From the NCBI GenBank assembly GCA_016935715.1, contig JAFGQJ010000021.1:1-7548 (forward strand): 7,548 nucleotides of DNA. Direction: 5' to 3'. Both the position numbers and the translations under genes were made by a program. Positions 6,559 to 7,548 of this stretch are shown piece after piece (position 1 is the first letter of the stretch; each line of letters begins with the position of its first letter). The notes below the pieces were generated by a model, which ran no database searches, was not told where the DNA came from, and was given only the letters and a program-made list of their open reading frames with translations. The DNA is from Spirochaetales bacterium. Its GTDB lineage: Bacteria > Spirochaetota > Spirochaetia > SZUA-6 > DRHE01.

Positions 6559-7548
6559 TCAGGCGAATCCCTTCAGAAACTCCACCAGCTCCCCGGTCTT
6601 CTGTTCCGCCAGCGGGCCGCTCACCGCCTCCAGACGGAGGCGGATCAACGGTTCGGTATTGCTCGGCCGCACATTGAACCAGTAGTCGGGAAACTCCACG
6701 CTCACGCCGTCGAGCTTCTCTATGGCGCCCCCGGCCTTCCTGTAGCGATGCTCGATCTGAGCCAGCGCCTTTTCCTTGTCGGCGATCTCGATATTGATCT
6801 CCCCCGTTTGGTGATAGCGCCCGCGCAGGGGTGCCAGCAGCTGCGAGAGGGGCTTGCGGCGCTTTTGAAGGAGCTTGAGCAGAACCATCAGGGCGTAGGC
6901 TGCGGATTCGGTGTAGTATCTGTCGGTGACCTTGAAGTACACGTGTCCCGAAGTCTCGGCCCCGAACAGAGCCTTTTCGGCGATCATTGCATCGTAGAGA
7001 AAGGTGTAGCCGACCTTGGAGACCACGGGTTTGCCGCCCAGTTCCGCAATGCGCTGAGGCAGAGCCCGGGAGGAGATCAGATCGTAGACGATGGCCGCCC
7101 CCGGCTGATCACTCAGCAGCTCCTCGGCGATCAGGGCGGCGATGTAGTAGTTGGCCACGCTCTCCCCGTGCTCGTCGAGGAATACGACCCGGTCCCCGTC
7201 CCCGTCCAGCAGGGCGCCTATGTCGGCGCCGTGTTCGAGCACCCTGGCCGCTGCATGCACTCTGCTCTCGGGTTTCAGGGGGTTGGGATCCCGATTGAGA
7301 AAAGAGCCGTCGGGCTGCTCATTGAGGATGTAGGCCGAAAGAGCCAGCCTGTCGCTGATGCTGCGGAACACCCTCCCCGCCGAACCGCCGCCTACGTCGA
7401 TCACTGCCGTAGTGGAGATCTTCTGGTCTTTGACGGGAGCCGTGACGAAATCGATGTATTCGTCGATCCGGTCCGCCTCCTCGAAGCTGCCCCCCTCCCG
7501 CACGGGTTCCTCCCCCATACCGTCGACCATCGCCTCGATCTCCGCCAA
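6559..7548 (-). CDS. Phosphomannomutase/phosphoglucomutase (alpha-D-phosphohexomutase family), 5'-truncated by window edge
   Basis: Enzyme interconverting hexose 1- and 6-phosphates (mannose and/or glucose), supplying sugar nucleotides for polysaccharide, glycolipid or envelope glycan synthesis. The visible 330 codons run to the TGA at 6561-6559. Family members are about 450-470 aa, so about 125 N-terminal residues, including the active-site phosphoserine loop, lie outside the window; the leucine codon TTG at the edge should not be taken as a start. Visible motifs, numbered within the fragment: metal-binding DGDGDR (115-120), the sugar-binding loop GAETSGH (196-202) in place of the common GGExSGH, and the phosphate-binding loop RPSNTEP (294-300) within VEFPDYWFNVRPSNTEPLIR, which resembles the ManB/AlgC-type subgroup rather than GlmM. 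Substrate preference between mannose and glucose cannot be decided here. It is followed after 4 nt by the sensor kinase, implying cotranscription. Confidence 0.93.
   Translation of the reverse strand: MAEIEAMVDGMGEEPVREGGSFEEADRIDEYIDFVTAPVKDQKISTTAVIDVGGGSAGRVFRSISDRLALSAYILNEQPDGSFLNRDPNPLKPESRVHAAARVLEHGADIGALLDGDGDRVVFLDEHGESVANYYIAALIAEELLSDQPGAAIVYDLISSRALPQRIAELGGKPVVSKVGYTFLYDAMIAEKALFGAETSGHVYFKVTDRYYTESAAYALMVLLKLLQKRRKPLSQLLAPLRGRYHQTGEINIEIADKEKALAQIEHRYRKAGGAIEKLDGVSVEFPDYWFNVRPSNTEPLIRLRLEAVSGPLAEQKTGELVEFLKGFA

Noticed and set aside
7546..7548. TTG at the right edge as the start codon of the mutase
   Set aside because: A start here would remove the phosphoserine loop and about 125 residues that every family member needs. 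The gene must continue past the edge.

Overview
This window is a GC-rich (about 60% by eye) and very compact stretch of bacterial chromosome. All six genes lie on the minus strand, so transcription runs from the right edge (7548) to the left edge (1). In transcription order they are: a phosphomannomutase/phosphoglucomutase cut by the right edge; a soluble PAS-PAS histidine kinase with a C-terminal receiver-like domain; a small rhomboid-family intramembrane serine protease; prfA (release factor RF1); prmC/hemK (the methyltransferase that modifies release factors); and a long Rel/SpoT-type (p)ppGpp synthetase-hydrolase cut by the left edge.

Spacing is tight. There are 4 nt between the mutase and the kinase, a 4-nt GTGA overlap between kinase and rhomboid, a 67-nt gap before prfA, a 4-nt ATGA overlap between prfA and prmC, and 7 nt between prmC and rel. 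The 67-nt gap is the only real intergenic space and holds a plausible sigma70-type promoter. The likeliest reading is an upstream unit (mutase, kinase, rhomboid) running into a downstream unit (prfA, prmC, rel) that can also be started on its own. No RNA genes, mobile elements, CRISPR arrays or convincing terminators were seen, and no stretch over 300 bases lacks a gene.

The downstream trio is a coherent translation/stress module. RF1 ends translation at UAA and UAG, PrmC methylates the glutamine of the RF1 GGQ motif, and Rel makes and degrades the alarmone tied to ribosome stalling. From memory, the order prfA-hemK-relA also occurs in Borrelia, and the PrmC and Rel sequences look spirochaete-like to me. 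A GC-rich free-living spirochaete is therefore my best guess, held with moderate to low confidence and not proven by the sequence.

Most of the window is housekeeping. The points that stand out are: the kinase's terminal receiver domain, which lacks the phospho-accepting aspartate and half of the acidic pair; the Rel protein, whose usual helical domain between TGS and the CC/zinc-finger region seems replaced by a shorter basic Gly/Ala/Pro/Arg-rich linker; and the translational coupling of a cytoplasmic sensor kinase to an intact rhomboid protease. No clearly novel multi-gene system is demonstrated.
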